Positions 16,204 to 25,579 are shown, counted from the stretch's first letter. The stretch is 64,000 nt of DNA from Alsobacter ponti (GCF_024294805.1 NZ_JANCLU010000001.1:372001-436000), one strand, 5' to 3'. The notes: generated by a model not told the origin, from the letters alone. Numbers and translations: made by a program.

Positions 16204-16446
16204 ATGAGCGAACATCGTCACCCCTCCGGACGTCTCCTCGGGGCTCGTCCCGCGCGGAGCGAGGAGCAGGACGAGATTCTGGAAGACCTGCGCGCCTTCG
16301 CCGAGGAACTCGGCGTGCCTGGATGCGCGGGCATGACCAAGGAGGAAATCGTCGAGAGCCTTCGACAGCGCTACGTGTTCGACTCGCTGCTGAACCGCAC
16401 GGACGGCATCCCGAAGCGCCGAACGCAGCGCGTCTGGCGCCACTGA
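16204..16446 (+). CDS. Small Rho-N/SAP-like protein
   Basis: 80 residues. The middle (LRAFAEELGVPGCAGMTKEE) looks like the helix-extended-loop-helix of Rho N-terminal or SAP domains, which can bind nucleic acid; charged ends flank it. Third codon positions are GC-rich as in real genes here. There is no clear Shine-Dalgarno site. It could be served by the EcfG promoter at 15974. The domain call is tentative. Confidence 0.5.
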   Translation: MSEHRHPSGRLLGARPARSEEQDEILEDLRAFAEELGVPGCAGMTKEEIVESLRQRYVFDSLLNRTDGIPKRRTQRVWRH

Positions 16447-16513
16447 TCCGGGCGCTTTCGTGGGCCGGGCGGCCCGCGCCGGCAGGCGGCTCGACCATCT
16501 GGCGGGGTGATGC

Positions 16514-18643
16514 ATGATCCAGTTGCGGCTGCTGGTGATCGCTTCGCTGCTGGCGCCCGCGCTGGTCTTTGGCGCGCTCGGCTGGATGACGTGGCTGCGC
16601 GAGCAGACCGAAGCCAGGCGCTCGATCACCCAAACGCTCGATCTCGTCCAGGAACACACGCTCAAGACGTTCGAGACGGTGTCTCTCGTGGCCGAGGGCG
16701 TCGACCAACTGGTCAGCGCGATGAGCGACGCCGACATCCGACGCTCCGAGGCGGACCTGCATCTGCGCCTGCGTCGGATCGCGGACACGCTGGCCCAGGT
16801 AGAGGACATCTGGATCTTCGACGCGGAAGGCGTACCGCTCGTCTCGGCGAGCCTGTACCCGGCCCCGAAGTCCCTTTCGGCCGCGGATCGGGATTATTTC
16901 CAAGTTCAGCAAGGCGCGGACGCCAAGGTCTATGTCAGCCGCATCCTGAGCGCGCGCGCCGGCGACCAGCGCTTCTTCCAGTTCAGCGTCAAGCGGTCGG
17001 ACGCCACGGGCGCGTTCCGCGGTGTCACGGCCGTTTCGGTCGAACCGGACTACCTGCGGGATTTCCAGCGTCGCGTGGTGGTGGGCAGCGGCTTGTCGGT
17101 GGCGCTGGTCCGCGAGGACGGCGACGTGCTCGCGCGCTTCCCGACGGAAACGCGCGACCTCGTCGACCGACCGCAGACGCTTCCCGGCTTCGTCGAATTG
17201 CGCAAGTCGGCGCCGGAGCAGGGGCTCGTCAAGACGTCGTCGATGTTCCAGGGCGGCCAGCGACTGCTTGGCTATCGCCGGCTGCCGAGCTTCCCGGTCT
17301 ACATCACGGCGGCGATCGGCACGGATGCGATCGCACGATCGTGGCTGGACGCGATGGGCGGCTACCTGCTCATCGGCGTGCCATCGACGCTCGGCCTGTT
17401 CCTGCTCAGCGTGCTCGCGCTGCGCACCTTCAAGCGTGAGAACGCGGCGCTGGCGGCGCTCCAGAGCGAGGCGGAGCGGCGCGAGGCGGCCGAGGCGGCG
17501 CTGCGGCAGGTGCAGAAGATCGAGGCCGTCGGGCGGCTCACGGGCGGCATCGCGCACGACTTCAATAACCTGCTCACGGTCGTGCTGGGCAATCTCGACA
17601 TGCTGCTGCACCGGCTCGATCCGGCCGACGCCCGGGCCCGCCGGGCCGCGACGCTAGCGAAGGAGGGCGCGATCCGGGCCGCGCTGCTCACCCAGCGTCT
17701 GCTCGCCTTTTCGCGCCAGCAACCGCTGAGCCCCCAGCGCGTCGACGCCAACGCGCTCGTGGCCGGAATGTCGGACCTGACCCGCCGTACGCTCGGCGAG
17801 AAGATCAAGGTGCGCTGCGTTCTCCCGCGCGACCCGCTGCCGGTGAACATCGACGCGAACCAGCTGGAGAGCGCCATTCTCAACCTGGCGGTGAACGCCC
17901 GCGACGCCATGACAGATGGCGGCACGCTCACCATCGAGACCGCGGGCGAGCGCGTCGCCCAGCCGTCTCGGGACCCTGAATCGCCGCCGCCGGGCGATTA
18001 CGTTGTGATCAGGGTGCGCGATACCGGCAGCGGCATTCCGTCGGACGTGCTCCCGAAAGTGTTCGAGCCCTTCTTCACCACGAAGCCGCACGGCCAGGGC
18101 ACCGGCCTCGGGCTGTCTCAGGTCTATGGCTTCATCAAGCAGTCGGGCGGGTACGTCATCGTGGAAAGCGCGGAAGGGCGGGGGACGACGGTGTCGCTCT
18201 ACCTGCCGCCCGCCGGCGAGGCCCAGGAGACCGCGCAGACGGACCAGCCTCCGGCGGGGGCGTCGGCGAGCGAAACGCCCGGCCGGGATCGCGTCGCCCT
18301 GGTGGTCGAGGACGATCCGAACGTGCGTCGCTTCAGCGTCGAGGCGCTGCGACAACTCGGCTTCGAGGTGATCGAGGCCGCCGACGCGGTTGGCGCCATG
18401 ACCGCGCTTGCGAGCCGGCCCGATGTCGACCTGCTGTTCAGCGATGTCGGCCTGCCGGGCAGCGACGGCCGCGCGCTAGCCCGCTCGGCCCTGGCGCGCA
18501 ACCCGCGCCTCCACGTCCTCCTGACCTCGGGCCACGCCAACCAGATCGGCCGCGCCTCGCAGGACGACAGCTTCGAACTGCTCCCCAAACCCTTCTCCGT
18601 GGAGCAGCTCGCCGAGCGCATTGGCGCGGCCTTCGCGGCCTGA
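16514..18643 (+). CDS. Hybrid sensor histidine kinase (Cache sensor, receiver)
   Basis: 709 residues: membrane helix 1 (about 5-28), periplasmic Cache/PDC-like sensor (about 35-275), membrane helix 2 (about 283-303), HisKA with His348 in GGIAHDFNN, HATPase_c (N-box NLAVNARDAM, G-boxes DTGSGIP and GTGLGL) and a C-terminal receiver with Asp644 (FSDVGLPG). It is an inner-membrane sensor of a small extracellular ligand. It is not of the HRXXN type, so a direct role in PhyR phosphorylation is less expected. It has no EcfG box of its own and starts 67 bp after the small Rho-N-like ORF. The ATG follows a GGGGTG stretch. Confidence 0.88.
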   Translation: MIQLRLLVIASLLAPALVFGALGWMTWLREQTEARRSITQTLDLVQEHTLKTFETVSLVAEGVDQLVSAMSDADIRRSEADLHLRLRRIADTLAQVEDIWIFDAEGVPLVSASLYPAPKSLSAADRDYFQVQQGADAKVYVSRILSARAGDQRFFQFSVKRSDATGAFRGVTAVSVEPDYLRDFQRRVVVGSGLSVALVREDGDVLARFPTETRDLVDRPQTLPGFVELRKSAPEQGLVKTSSMFQGGQRLLGYRRLPSFPVYITAAIGTDAIARSWLDAMGGYLLIGVPSTLGLFLLSVLALRTFKRENAALAALQSEAERREAAEAALRQVQKIEAVGRLTGGIAHDFNNLLTVVLGNLDMLLHRLDPADARARRAATLAKEGAIRAALLTQRLLAFSRQQPLSPQRVDANALVAGMSDLTRRTLGEKIKVRCVLPRDPLPVNIDANQLESAILNLAVNARDAMTDGGTLTIETAGERVAQPSRDPESPPPGDYVVIRVRDTGSGIPSDVLPKVFEPFFTTKPHGQGTGLGLSQVYGFIKQSGGYVIVESAEGRGTTVSLYLPPAGEAQETAQTDQPPAGASASETPGRDRVALVVEDDPNVRRFSVEALRQLGFEVIEAADAVGAMTALASRPDVDLLFSDVGLPGSDGRALARSALARNPRLHVLLTSGHANQIGRASQDDSFELLPKPFSVEQLAERIGAAFAA

Positions 18644-18651
18644 ATAGCGAC

Positions 18652-18677
18652 GGAACCAGGCCTGAGGCAGCGCCGTT
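18652..18677 (+). promoter_or_regulatory. EcfG-type promoter of the 18704 small gene
   Basis: GGAAC (18652-18656), 17-nt spacer, CGTT (18674-18677), about 27 nt upstream of the ATG. Confidence 0.8.
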
Positions 18678-18703
18678 TCAGGCACTGGAGCGAGGAGGAT
18701 GAA

Positions 18704-18913
18704 ATGGCATCGCGACGACGGGAGTCAGAGGCGCCGCGCCCGGGCTATCAGGTTCCCCCTAACGATCCCCGCGGGCCCGACCCGGCGCACCGCCCGGGCC
18801 AGCCGGGGAGCGAAGACGAGGATCGCGCGCGCGGCGGGGTGCCTTCCCATGTCCCGTCTCACGCCCCGCAATCCGGCCCCTCGGGCGGCGATCGCCGGCC
18901 CCGGTCCTCGTGA
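18704..18913 (+). CDS. Small disordered hydrophilic protein under stress control
   Basis: 69 residues rich in Arg, Pro, Ser, Gly and Asp, with no hydrophobic core. A strong GGAGG site (18694-18698) and an EcfG promoter precede it. No family recognised. Composition suggests an intrinsically disordered, perhaps protective, protein (inference). It sits between the hybrid kinase and the response regulator. Confidence 0.6.
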   Translation: MASRRRESEAPRPGYQVPPNDPRGPDPAHRPGQPGSEDEDRARGGVPSHVPSHAPQSGPSGGDRRPRSS

Positions 18914-19036
18914 GCGGGCGCTCCCCGTGACGTTTCGCCGATTTCGATGGAAACGCCGTCCAGGCGGGCTCGCCTTTCGCGCGAAAAACCGTATGGTGCC
19001 GCGCATGACATGCACTTCCCCCGCCCGGAGGCGTCG

Positions 19037-19447
19037 ATGACGTCCGGCGCGTCCTTCACCGTATTGCTCGTCGAGGACGAGCCGCTGATCGCGCTGACGC
19101 TGGTCGACATCCTCGAGGAGCTCGGCCACGAGACGGTCGAGGCGATGACGGCGCGCGAAGCCGCCAACGCATTCGCGTCCCGCGACGACATCGACCTGCT
19201 GATCACGGATATCGGCCTTCCCGACCTGCCCGGCGACCAGCTCGCCGACCAGTTGCGGGGCCTCAGGCCTGACCTGCCGGTCGTCTTTGCGACGGGTCAC
19301 ATCGGCCGGGGCGGCGCGCAGGAGCCGGTTGGCGATCCGCCGACCGCAAGGCTCCCCAAGCCGTTTCAGCTCGACGAATTGAACTCTCTGATCGACCGGT
19401 TGATGCAGGGACGCCGGCCGCGCGGGGGGCAGGGCGCCTCAGGCTGA
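19037..19447 (+). CDS. Single-domain response regulator, FATGUY-like
   Basis: 136 residues, receiver domain only. Acidic pair EDE (13-15), phospho-acceptor Asp58 (ITDIGLPD), Lys108 (LPKPF). The alpha4-beta4 switch reads PVVFATGHIG, close to the FATGUY motif of SdrG/MrrA-type regulators that relay phosphate in the alphaproteobacterial GSR. I chose the ATG at 19037 for its GGAGG site; the frame is open further upstream. It converges with the HRXXN kinase gene (9-bp 3' overlap), a likely cognate pair. Confidence 0.88.
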   Translation: MTSGASFTVLLVEDEPLIALTLVDILEELGHETVEAMTAREAANAFASRDDIDLLITDIGLPDLPGDQLADQLRGLRPDLPVVFATGHIGRGGAQEPVGDPPTARLPKPFQLDELNSLIDRLMQGRRPRGGQGASG

Positions 19448-20506
19448 AGAGGCGATGGCGTCGTGCGCGTCGTGCGCCGCGGCGTGGGTCAGCCCCTCGC
19501 CGTCGGGCGCAATGCGCAGCACCACCTCTCCGCCGTGGCGGGTATTCCACTCCAGGCGAATGCCGACCTGCCGCGCCAGACTCTCCACAAGGCGCAAGCC
19601 GATACCCGTACGGTCGAGCAGAGTCTCCGGGTCGAAGCCCGGACCCGTATCCTGAATCCGGACCGCGACTTCGCCGTCCGGGGTGGCGCCGACGTCGATC
19701 GTCACCGTGCCGCCGCCATTGGCGAACGCGTGCCCGAAGCAGTTGGACATCAGCTCTGCGATGATCAGCCCGACGCTCCCGGCGCGGCTCATCTCGATGG
19801 TCTCGTTGCGACCCGTAACGCGAATGTCGATGTGCTCGCACTGATGCAGGCGCGCGAGCGAGGGCGAGAGCCGCTCGATATAGGACTTGAGATCGATCCG
19901 GCTGACGTCACGGTCCTCGTGCAGCTCCTGCTGCACGAAGGCGAGCGTCTGGATGCGGCGGGCGATGGATTCGAGTTCCTTGCGGCTCGATTCGAGCCCG
20001 ACCGTGCGGCTGCGCAGCCCGAGAAGGCTGAGGATCACCTGAAGATTGTTCTTCACGCGGTGATGCACCTCGGCCAGCAGCACATCGCGCTGGCGTAGCG
20101 CGCGGGTGGCCTCCTCCAGCGCGGAGCGCGCGCGCATCTCGGCCTCCTTGCGCTCGGTGATATCGACGCAGGAGCCGAGATAACCGCCGAACTCGCCGTC
20201 CGCGATGTAGATCGGGCGGCCATTGTCGACGAACCAGCGATATTCGCCATCGTGGCGGCGCAGCCGGAAATCCCGCGCGAATGTCGCGCGCTCCTCGAAG
20301 GCGGCCGCGAAAATGACCTGCGCGCGTTCGAGATCGTCAGGATGAATGATGGAGGTCCAGCCGTCCCCCAGTTCGTCGTCCAGCGATCGGCCGGTGAATT
20401 CGAGCCAGGACTGGTTGACCCAGTTACAGCGCCGATCGGTGCCCGCCCTCCAGATCAGGACAGGCGCGGCGTTCGCCAACTCGTGGAAGTGCTTCCCACT
20501 ATCCAT
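19439..20506 (-). CDS. HRXXN-type PAS histidine kinase (HisKA_2/HWE superfamily)
   Basis: 355 residues, soluble. PAS/PAC domain (about 5-120), then a HisKA_2 dimerisation box with His149 in HRVKN (the HRXXN signature), and HATPase_c with N-box ELMSN and GTGIGLRL-type G2 motif (GIGLRLVES). HRXXN kinases in Sphingomonas, Methylobacterium and Caulobacter control PhyR phosphorylation. The ATG at 20506 starts the PAS domain and lies about 55 nt after the predicted start of the EcfG promoter at 20571-20595, so the kinase is probably itself in the stress regulon. The signal it senses is unknown. Confidence 0.88.
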   Translation of the reverse strand: MDSGKHFHELANAAPVLIWRAGTDRRCNWVNQSWLEFTGRSLDDELGDGWTSIIHPDDLERAQVIFAAAFEERATFARDFRLRRHDGEYRWFVDNGRPIYIADGEFGGYLGSCVDITERKEAEMRARSALEEATRALRQRDVLLAEVHHRVKNNLQVILSLLGLRSRTVGLESSRKELESIARRIQTLAFVQQELHEDRDVSRIDLKSYIERLSPSLARLHQCEHIDIRVTGRNETIEMSRAGSVGLIIAELMSNCFGHAFANGGGTVTIDVGATPDGEVAVRIQDTGPGFDPETLLDRTGIGLRLVESLARQVGIRLEWNTRHGGEVVLRIAPDGEGLTHAAAHDAHDAIASSA

Positions 20507-20570
20507 TTGAAACGTTCGTTCCCGCCGCAGACGTCGCAAGCGGGGCCCCACTCGCGTCTCAGCTCGATGT

Positions 20571-20595
20571 AACGCGCGGAAACACTTCTGGTTCC
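20571..20595 (-). promoter_or_regulatory. EcfG-type promoter of the HRXXN kinase gene
   Basis: Minus strand GGAAC (20595-20591), 16-nt spacer, CGTT (20574-20571). Confidence 0.85.
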
Positions 20596-20636
20596 AACGT
20601 GCGGCGAAATAGCGCGCCAGTCGTTTCAAACAGAAC

Positions 20637-20661
20637 GGGCCCGGCGGAGACCGCCGGGCCC
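20637..20661 (-). terminator. Intrinsic terminator of the outer-membrane protein gene
   Basis: 11-bp perfect stem GGGCCCGGCGG / CCGCCGGGCCC with a 3-nt loop, followed on the minus strand by GTTCTGTTTG. It lies 23 bp after the stop of the porin-like gene. Confidence 0.75.
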
Positions 20662-20683
20662 AGAAACTCCGATCCGAAGAGGA

Positions 20684-21397
20684 TCAGAACTTGTAGTTCA
20701 GGCCGACGCGAACGACGCCGAACTCGTTGTTGCCGGACTGGCGGGCGACGCCGACCGCGGTCGGGGTCGTGTCGTAGATCGTCCGCGTCCCGGTGCCGCG
20801 GTCGAGGCTGACGTAGAGGCCTTCGATCTTGGCGGTCCAGTTGTTCGTGAAGGCGTATTCGAGACCGCCGCCGAGCGTCCAGCCGACATTGGTGTCGTTG
20901 CCGCCGAGCTGCTCGCCGACGTTGCCGTAGGCCAGACCGCCCGTCACGTAGAGCAGGGCGCGGTCGAAGGCGTAGCCGACGCGGCCGCGCACGGTGCCGA
21001 AGTAGTTGCCGTGGTCCGTCGCGAAGGCGTACGGGCCGAAGCTGGTGGCGTAGGTGCGGTTCTTGCCGAAGTCGGCGTACTGGATGTCGGTCTCGAGGCC
21101 GAAGACGATCTGGCCGTACTGCATGTTGTAGCCGAGCTGGCCACCGCCGGTGAACCCGCCGTTGTCGCCCGTGCTGAAGATGTCGACGACGTTGCCGTCG
21201 GTCGCGGTGATGTTGTTGCTGTTGGTCCAGCCGTAGCCGGCGTTCAGACCGACATAGAAGCCCGTCCAGGTGAAGACCGGGAGGTAGGTGGTGGCCACCG
21301 GAGCCGCCGGAGCCATCGTGCGGCTCGGAAGGTCGGCCGCGAAGGCCGGGGCGGAGACCGCGACGAGAGCCGTCGCGGCGAGGAGAGCGTTACGCAT
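20684..21397 (-). CDS. Omp25/Omp31-like outer-membrane beta-barrel protein
   Basis: 237 residues: signal peptide (AFAADLPSR cleavage site after AFA), then alternating strands typical of the small eight-stranded barrels of rhizobia (TGFYVGLNAGYGW, GGQLGYNMQYGQIVFGLE, RGRVGYAF, YVTGGLAYG) ending in Phe for BAM recognition. An abundant outer-membrane structural protein in relatives. It is monocistronic with a long AT-richer upstream region (21398-21720) that carries no ORF I can support. No EcfG box faces it. Confidence 0.9.
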   Translation of the reverse strand: MRNALLAATALVAVSAPAFAADLPSRTMAPAAPVATTYLPVFTWTGFYVGLNAGYGWTNSNNITATDGNVVDIFSTGDNGGFTGGGQLGYNMQYGQIVFGLETDIQYADFGKNRTYATSFGPYAFATDHGNYFGTVRGRVGYAFDRALLYVTGGLAYGNVGEQLGGNDTNVGWTLGGGLEYAFTNNWTAKIEGLYVSLDRGTGTRTIYDTTPTAVGVARQSGNNEFGVVRVGLNYKF

Positions 21398-21754
21398 GTG
21401 ACAATCCTTTGTGTCGTTGGCGAACCGAGAGGCTGGAACCTAAGCCCCACGAAACACTCTCACAACCCGGGTAAAAGAAAAACGAAGCATCGTACATTCA
21501 GAAAAGCCTGTATGTGCCTGATCTGCAACAATTGAGGCCATGTTATCGCCATAAGTTGGCTAAGCTCTGGCTTCAATTGCGGCATGAATGCGGTGCCATG
21601 AAGGCGATATAGAGCGGCAAGACTGTTTGGGTTGCGATGGTTCGCAGTCGACGGTCTGTGAATTGACTTACATCATCTTTACAGATTCGTGAGAAGGGGC
21701 ATTTCTCTGCCCGTGGCCTACGCGGGATGACGCGACATGCCGCCCTGACGGACA

Positions 21755-21779
21755 GGAACGTTGCAGAAGCGCTCGCGTT
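21755..21779 (+). promoter_or_regulatory. EcfG-type promoter of ku-ligD
   Basis: GGAAC (21755-21759), 16-nt spacer, CGTT (21776-21779), with a predicted leader of about 80 nt to the ku ATG. Confidence 0.85.
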
Positions 21780-21865
21780 TGCGAGTCCGGACCCCCGGGC
21801 CGGCTGCGTTCACGCGGCGCCCCTGTCGCGAGCGACCCGGGAGCGTCGGTCCGCTGGAGGGTGCC

Positions 21866-22903
21866 ATGGCCCCGCGCGCCAATTGGAAAGGCTATCTGAA
21901 GCTCTCGCTCGTCTCCTGCGCCGTGGCGCTGTACCCGGCCGCGAAATCGTCGGCCAGGGTCGCGTTCCACACGCTCAATCGCGCCACCGGCCATCGCCTG
22001 AGACGGCAGATGTTCGATCCCGAAACGGGCGACGTCGTCGAGACCGAGGACCAGGTGAAGGGCTACGAGGTCGCGAAGGGCGAGTACGTGATGGTCGAGG
22101 ACGAGGAAATCGACGCCATCGCCATCGAGAGCACGCACACGATCGACATCGAGCGGTTCGTGCCTCGTTCGGAGATCGACGAGCTCTATCTCGATGCGCC
22201 TTATTATCTCGCGCCGGAGGACCGCGTCGCCGAAGAAGCCTTCGCGGTGATCCGCGAGGCGATGCGGAAAACCGGCATGGTCGGGCTGGCGCGCCTGGTG
22301 CTGTATCGGCGCGAGCGCATCGTCATGCTCGAGCCGCGCGGAAAAGGCCTGTTCGCCGCGATCCTGCGCTATCCTTACGAGGTTCGCGAGGACAAGCCTT
22401 ACTTCGAGGAGATCCCGGACGTGACCATTCCGCCGGAGATGCTGGATCTCGCGCAGCACATCATCTCGAAGATGGAAGGTCATTTCGAGCCGGAGACCTT
22501 CGAGGACCGGTACGAGAACGCGATGATCGAGCTGGTGAAGGCCAAGCAGAGCGGGCGCGAGGCGGCGCTTCCCGCGCCCGCGGCCCGCCCCAGCAATGTC
22601 GTCAACCTGATGGACGCATTGCGCCGCAGCGTGCAGGCGGACGCGGGCGAGCCCGCGCCTTCGTCGTCCTCGCGCGCGAAGCCGCCGGCTCCCGCCAAGT
22701 CGAGCAAGCGGGGCGCCGCGCCCTCCGCTAGCAAGTCGGCCAACAGCGCCGCCCGGAGCAAGAAGCCGGCGGCCGCGCCGGCGTCGTCGTCGAAATCGCG
22801 GACAGGCAAGCCGGCCGCGCCCGCCGGCAAGGGCGCGGCGGCCAAAAGCGCCGCCGCGAAATCGGCCCCGCAGCGCGGCGGCCGGCTGCGCAAGGTGGGG
22901 TGA
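21866..22903 (+). CDS. ku: Ku DNA-end-binding protein
   Basis: 345 residues. A Ku core (about 1-260) with RANWKGYLKLSLVSCAVALYPA at the start and the usual bridge region, then a long Lys/Ala/Pro/Ser-rich tail (about 265-345) of the kind that helps DNA binding and LigD recruitment. The homodimer threads onto double-strand break ends in non-homologous end joining. The ATG at 21866 has GGAGG upstream and matches the family start (MAPRANWKG). It is in an operon with ligD, three bases apart. Confidence 0.94.
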   Translation: MAPRANWKGYLKLSLVSCAVALYPAAKSSARVAFHTLNRATGHRLRRQMFDPETGDVVETEDQVKGYEVAKGEYVMVEDEEIDAIAIESTHTIDIERFVPRSEIDELYLDAPYYLAPEDRVAEEAFAVIREAMRKTGMVGLARLVLYRRERIVMLEPRGKGLFAAILRYPYEVREDKPYFEEIPDVTIPPEMLDLAQHIISKMEGHFEPETFEDRYENAMIELVKAKQSGREAALPAPAARPSNVVNLMDALRRSVQADAGEPAPSSSSRAKPPAPAKSSKRGAAPSASKSANSAARSKKPAAAPASSSKSRTGKPAAPAGKGAAAKSAAAKSAPQRGGRLRKVG

Positions 22904-22906
22904 GCC

Positions 22907-25564
22907 GTGGCCGAACTCGACGTCTATCGCGCCAAGCGAAACTTCCGCAGCACCAGCGAGCCCGCGGGGGCCAAGCGCCCGACGCGAGCGAAGGGACTGG
23001 CGTTCGTCATCCAGAAGCACGCCGCCACAAGGCTGCACTACGACCTGCGGCTCGAACTCGACGGCGTGCTGAAGAGCTGGGCCGTCACGCGCGGCCCGAG
23101 CCTTGTGCCCGGCGAGAAGCGGCTGGCGGTCCACGTCGAGGACCACCCGATGGACTATGGCTCGTTCGAGGGCCAGATTCCGGAGGGGAATTACGGCGCC
23201 GGCGAAGTGATCGTGTGGGACCGGGGCGAATGGATCCCCGAGGGCGACCCGCACAAGGGCTACGCGAAGGGGCACCTCGACTTCACGCTCAAGGGCGAGA
23301 AGCTGTCGGGTGGCTGGCACCTCGTCCGCATCCGCGGAAAGAGCGGCGAAAAGCGCGAGAACTGGCTGCTCATCAAGTCGCGCGACGAGGCCTCGCGCGA
23401 GGTCGGCGACCCTGAAATCGTCGACGAGGCGCCCCGCTCGGTAATCAGCGGCCGCACGGTGGAGGACGTGGCCGGGCCGGGCGGAAAGGCCGGGCGTGGC
23501 GCGAAGGCCGCCGCCCGCCGCGAGCAGGCCGAGGCCGCGCGCGCGACGCCCGCCCCGAAGAAGGCCCCCGCCAAGGCGGCGACGTCCAAGGCGGCGACGT
23601 CCAGGGCCGCGGAGAAGCCCCGGGCGCGCGCGGCGCGCCCCGCCGCGCGCAAGCCGTCCGCTACGAAGGAGGAGGAGGAGTCAGGCGGTGGCACGCTGCC
23701 TGCGTTCATCGCGCCCTGTCTGGCGGAACTGCGCAAGGAGACGCCCGACGGGGACTCGTGGGTGCACGAGATCAAGTTCGACGGCTATCGCATGCAGGCC
23801 CGCGTCGATCGCGGCCGGGTTGCGCTGAAGACCCGCAGCGGCCTCGACTGGACGGACAAGTTCGGTCGCGCCGAGGCGTTGCGCGAGCTCGCCGCGCTGC
23901 CGTGCAAGACGGCGCTCATCGACGGCGAACTGGTGGTGGAGGCCGAATCCGGCGCGTCGGATTTCTCGGCGCTGCAGGCGGACCTCGGCTCCGGCCGCGC
24001 CGATCGCCTCGTGTATTTCGCCTTCGACCTGCTGCACCTCGATGGCGTCGACCTCACGCGCCAGAAGCTGCTCGCCCGCAAGGCCAAGCTGGAAGAGTTG
24101 CTGGGGCAAGGCCGCGCCGGCGCTCTGCGCTACAGCGAGCACATGGAGGAGGGCGGTCCGACGCTGCTGCGCCATGCCTGCCGGCTCAGCCTGGAGGGCG
24201 TGGTGTCGAAGCGCCGCGACGCGCCCTATCGCTCCGGCCGCACCGGCGACTGGGTCAAGTCCAAGTGCGCCGCGCGGCAGGAGTTCGTCATCGGCGGCTA
24301 CACGCGGTCGACCACCGCGCGGCGCGCGGTGGGGGCGCTCGCCGTCGGGGCGTATCAGGACGGCCGCCTGGTCTACGCCGGGAAGGTCGGATCGGGCCTG
24401 TCGGAAGCGGCGTCAGTCGCCCTGTGGGATGAACTGGAGCGCCTGCGGGCCGACGCGCCTCCGTTCGCTGAGCCGCTGCCGGCCGAGGCGAAGCGCGGCG
24501 TCCGCTGGGTGCGGCCGACGCTGGTCGCCGAGGTCGAGTTTCGCGGCTGGACTGCCGGCGCCAGCCTGCGCCACCCCGTCTTCCACGGGCTGCGCCGCGA
24601 CAAGCCGGCCAGCGAAGTGGTTCGCGAACTCGCGGCCGACCCGCCGGCTCCGGCCTCCGTCAATCCGGCTCCGGCCACGCGCATCCGCCTTACCCATCCG
24701 GACCGGGTGCTGTGGCCGGACGCGGGCGTGACCAAGCAGGGCCTCGCCGACTTCTATCTCGACGCGTGGCGCTGGATCGCGCCGTTCGTCGTCGATCGTC
24801 CGCTGAGCCTGGTTCGCTGCCCGGGCGGGGTCGGGGCCGAGTGCTTCTTTCAGAAACATGCCTGGGCCGGCCTCGACAAGTCGGTCGAGCGCCTGCCGGA
24901 CGGGCAGGGGGACGTCGTGCTGGTGATCCGCGACGTCGACGGGCTCATGGCGCTGGTGCAGGCCGGCGTGCTGGAGATCCACCCCTGGGGCTCCCGGATC
25001 GACGCCATCGAACGGCCCGACATGCTGACCTTCGACCTCGATCCGGCGGAGGACGTCGATTGGGAGCGCGTCATCGCCGGGGCGCTCGCCGTGCGCGACC
25101 GCCTCGCGGCGCTGGGCTTGCGCAGCTTCGTCAAGACGACCGGCGGCAAGGGGCTGCACGTGGTCGTACCGATCCGTCCCGAGAACGACTGGGAGACAGC
25201 GAAGACTTTCGCGCGCTCCATCGCCGAAGGGCTGGCGAAAGACGAGCCGAACGCCTACACGGCGCAACTCGCCAAGGCGCGCCGCCAGGGGCGGATCTTC
25301 GTCGACTTCCTGCGCAACGGCAGGGGCGCCACGGCGATCGGCGCGTATTCGACCCGAGCCCGGCCGGGCGCGCCCGTCGCGACGCCGCTCGACTGGTCGG
25401 AGCTCGGGCCGGCGATCCGTCCGGACCGGTTCCGGGTCGGGAACCTGCTGAACCGGCTGGACAGCCTGCGGGCCGACCCGTGGGGCGATTTCTTCAAGGT
25501 CGACCAGGCGCTGCCGGCTCCCGGAGCGCGAGCCGCCGCCCCGCGCGGACGCGGGCGGCTCTAG
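22907..25564 (+). CDS. ligD: Multidomain ATP-dependent DNA ligase LigD
   Basis: 885 residues in the order phosphoesterase (about 20-165: KHAATRLHYDLRLE with catalytic His), ligase (about 265-570; adenylated Lys290 in EIKFDGYR) and AEP polymerase/primase (about 595-880; DLD metal site Asp710/Asp712). An Ala/Lys-rich linker (about 185-250) separates the first two. It processes, fills and seals Ku-bound ends. GTG start. All three activities appear intact. Co-transcribed with ku from an EcfG promoter, so end joining is probably induced by general stress and in stationary phase. Confidence 0.94.
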   Translation: MAELDVYRAKRNFRSTSEPAGAKRPTRAKGLAFVIQKHAATRLHYDLRLELDGVLKSWAVTRGPSLVPGEKRLAVHVEDHPMDYGSFEGQIPEGNYGAGEVIVWDRGEWIPEGDPHKGYAKGHLDFTLKGEKLSGGWHLVRIRGKSGEKRENWLLIKSRDEASREVGDPEIVDEAPRSVISGRTVEDVAGPGGKAGRGAKAAARREQAEAARATPAPKKAPAKAATSKAATSRAAEKPRARAARPAARKPSATKEEEESGGGTLPAFIAPCLAELRKETPDGDSWVHEIKFDGYRMQARVDRGRVALKTRSGLDWTDKFGRAEALRELAALPCKTALIDGELVVEAESGASDFSALQADLGSGRADRLVYFAFDLLHLDGVDLTRQKLLARKAKLEELLGQGRAGALRYSEHMEEGGPTLLRHACRLSLEGVVSKRRDAPYRSGRTGDWVKSKCAARQEFVIGGYTRSTTARRAVGALAVGAYQDGRLVYAGKVGSGLSEAASVALWDELERLRADAPPFAEPLPAEAKRGVRWVRPTLVAEVEFRGWTAGASLRHPVFHGLRRDKPASEVVRELAADPPAPASVNPAPATRIRLTHPDRVLWPDAGVTKQGLADFYLDAWRWIAPFVVDRPLSLVRCPGGVGAECFFQKHAWAGLDKSVERLPDGQGDVVLVIRDVDGLMALVQAGVLEIHPWGSRIDAIERPDMLTFDLDPAEDVDWERVIAGALAVRDRLAALGLRSFVKTTGGKGLHVVVPIRPENDWETAKTFARSIAEGLAKDEPNAYTAQLAKARRQGRIFVDFLRNGRGATAIGAYSTRARPGAPVATPLDWSELGPAIRPDRFRVGNLLNRLDSLRADPWGDFFKVDQALPAPGARAAAPRGRGRL

Positions 25565-25579
25565 GACGCCCGCGCGGCC

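Noticed and set aside
21668-23320. 550-codon minus-strand frame across ku and ligD
   Set aside because: Shadow of well-identified genes; composition Arg/Ala/Leu only.
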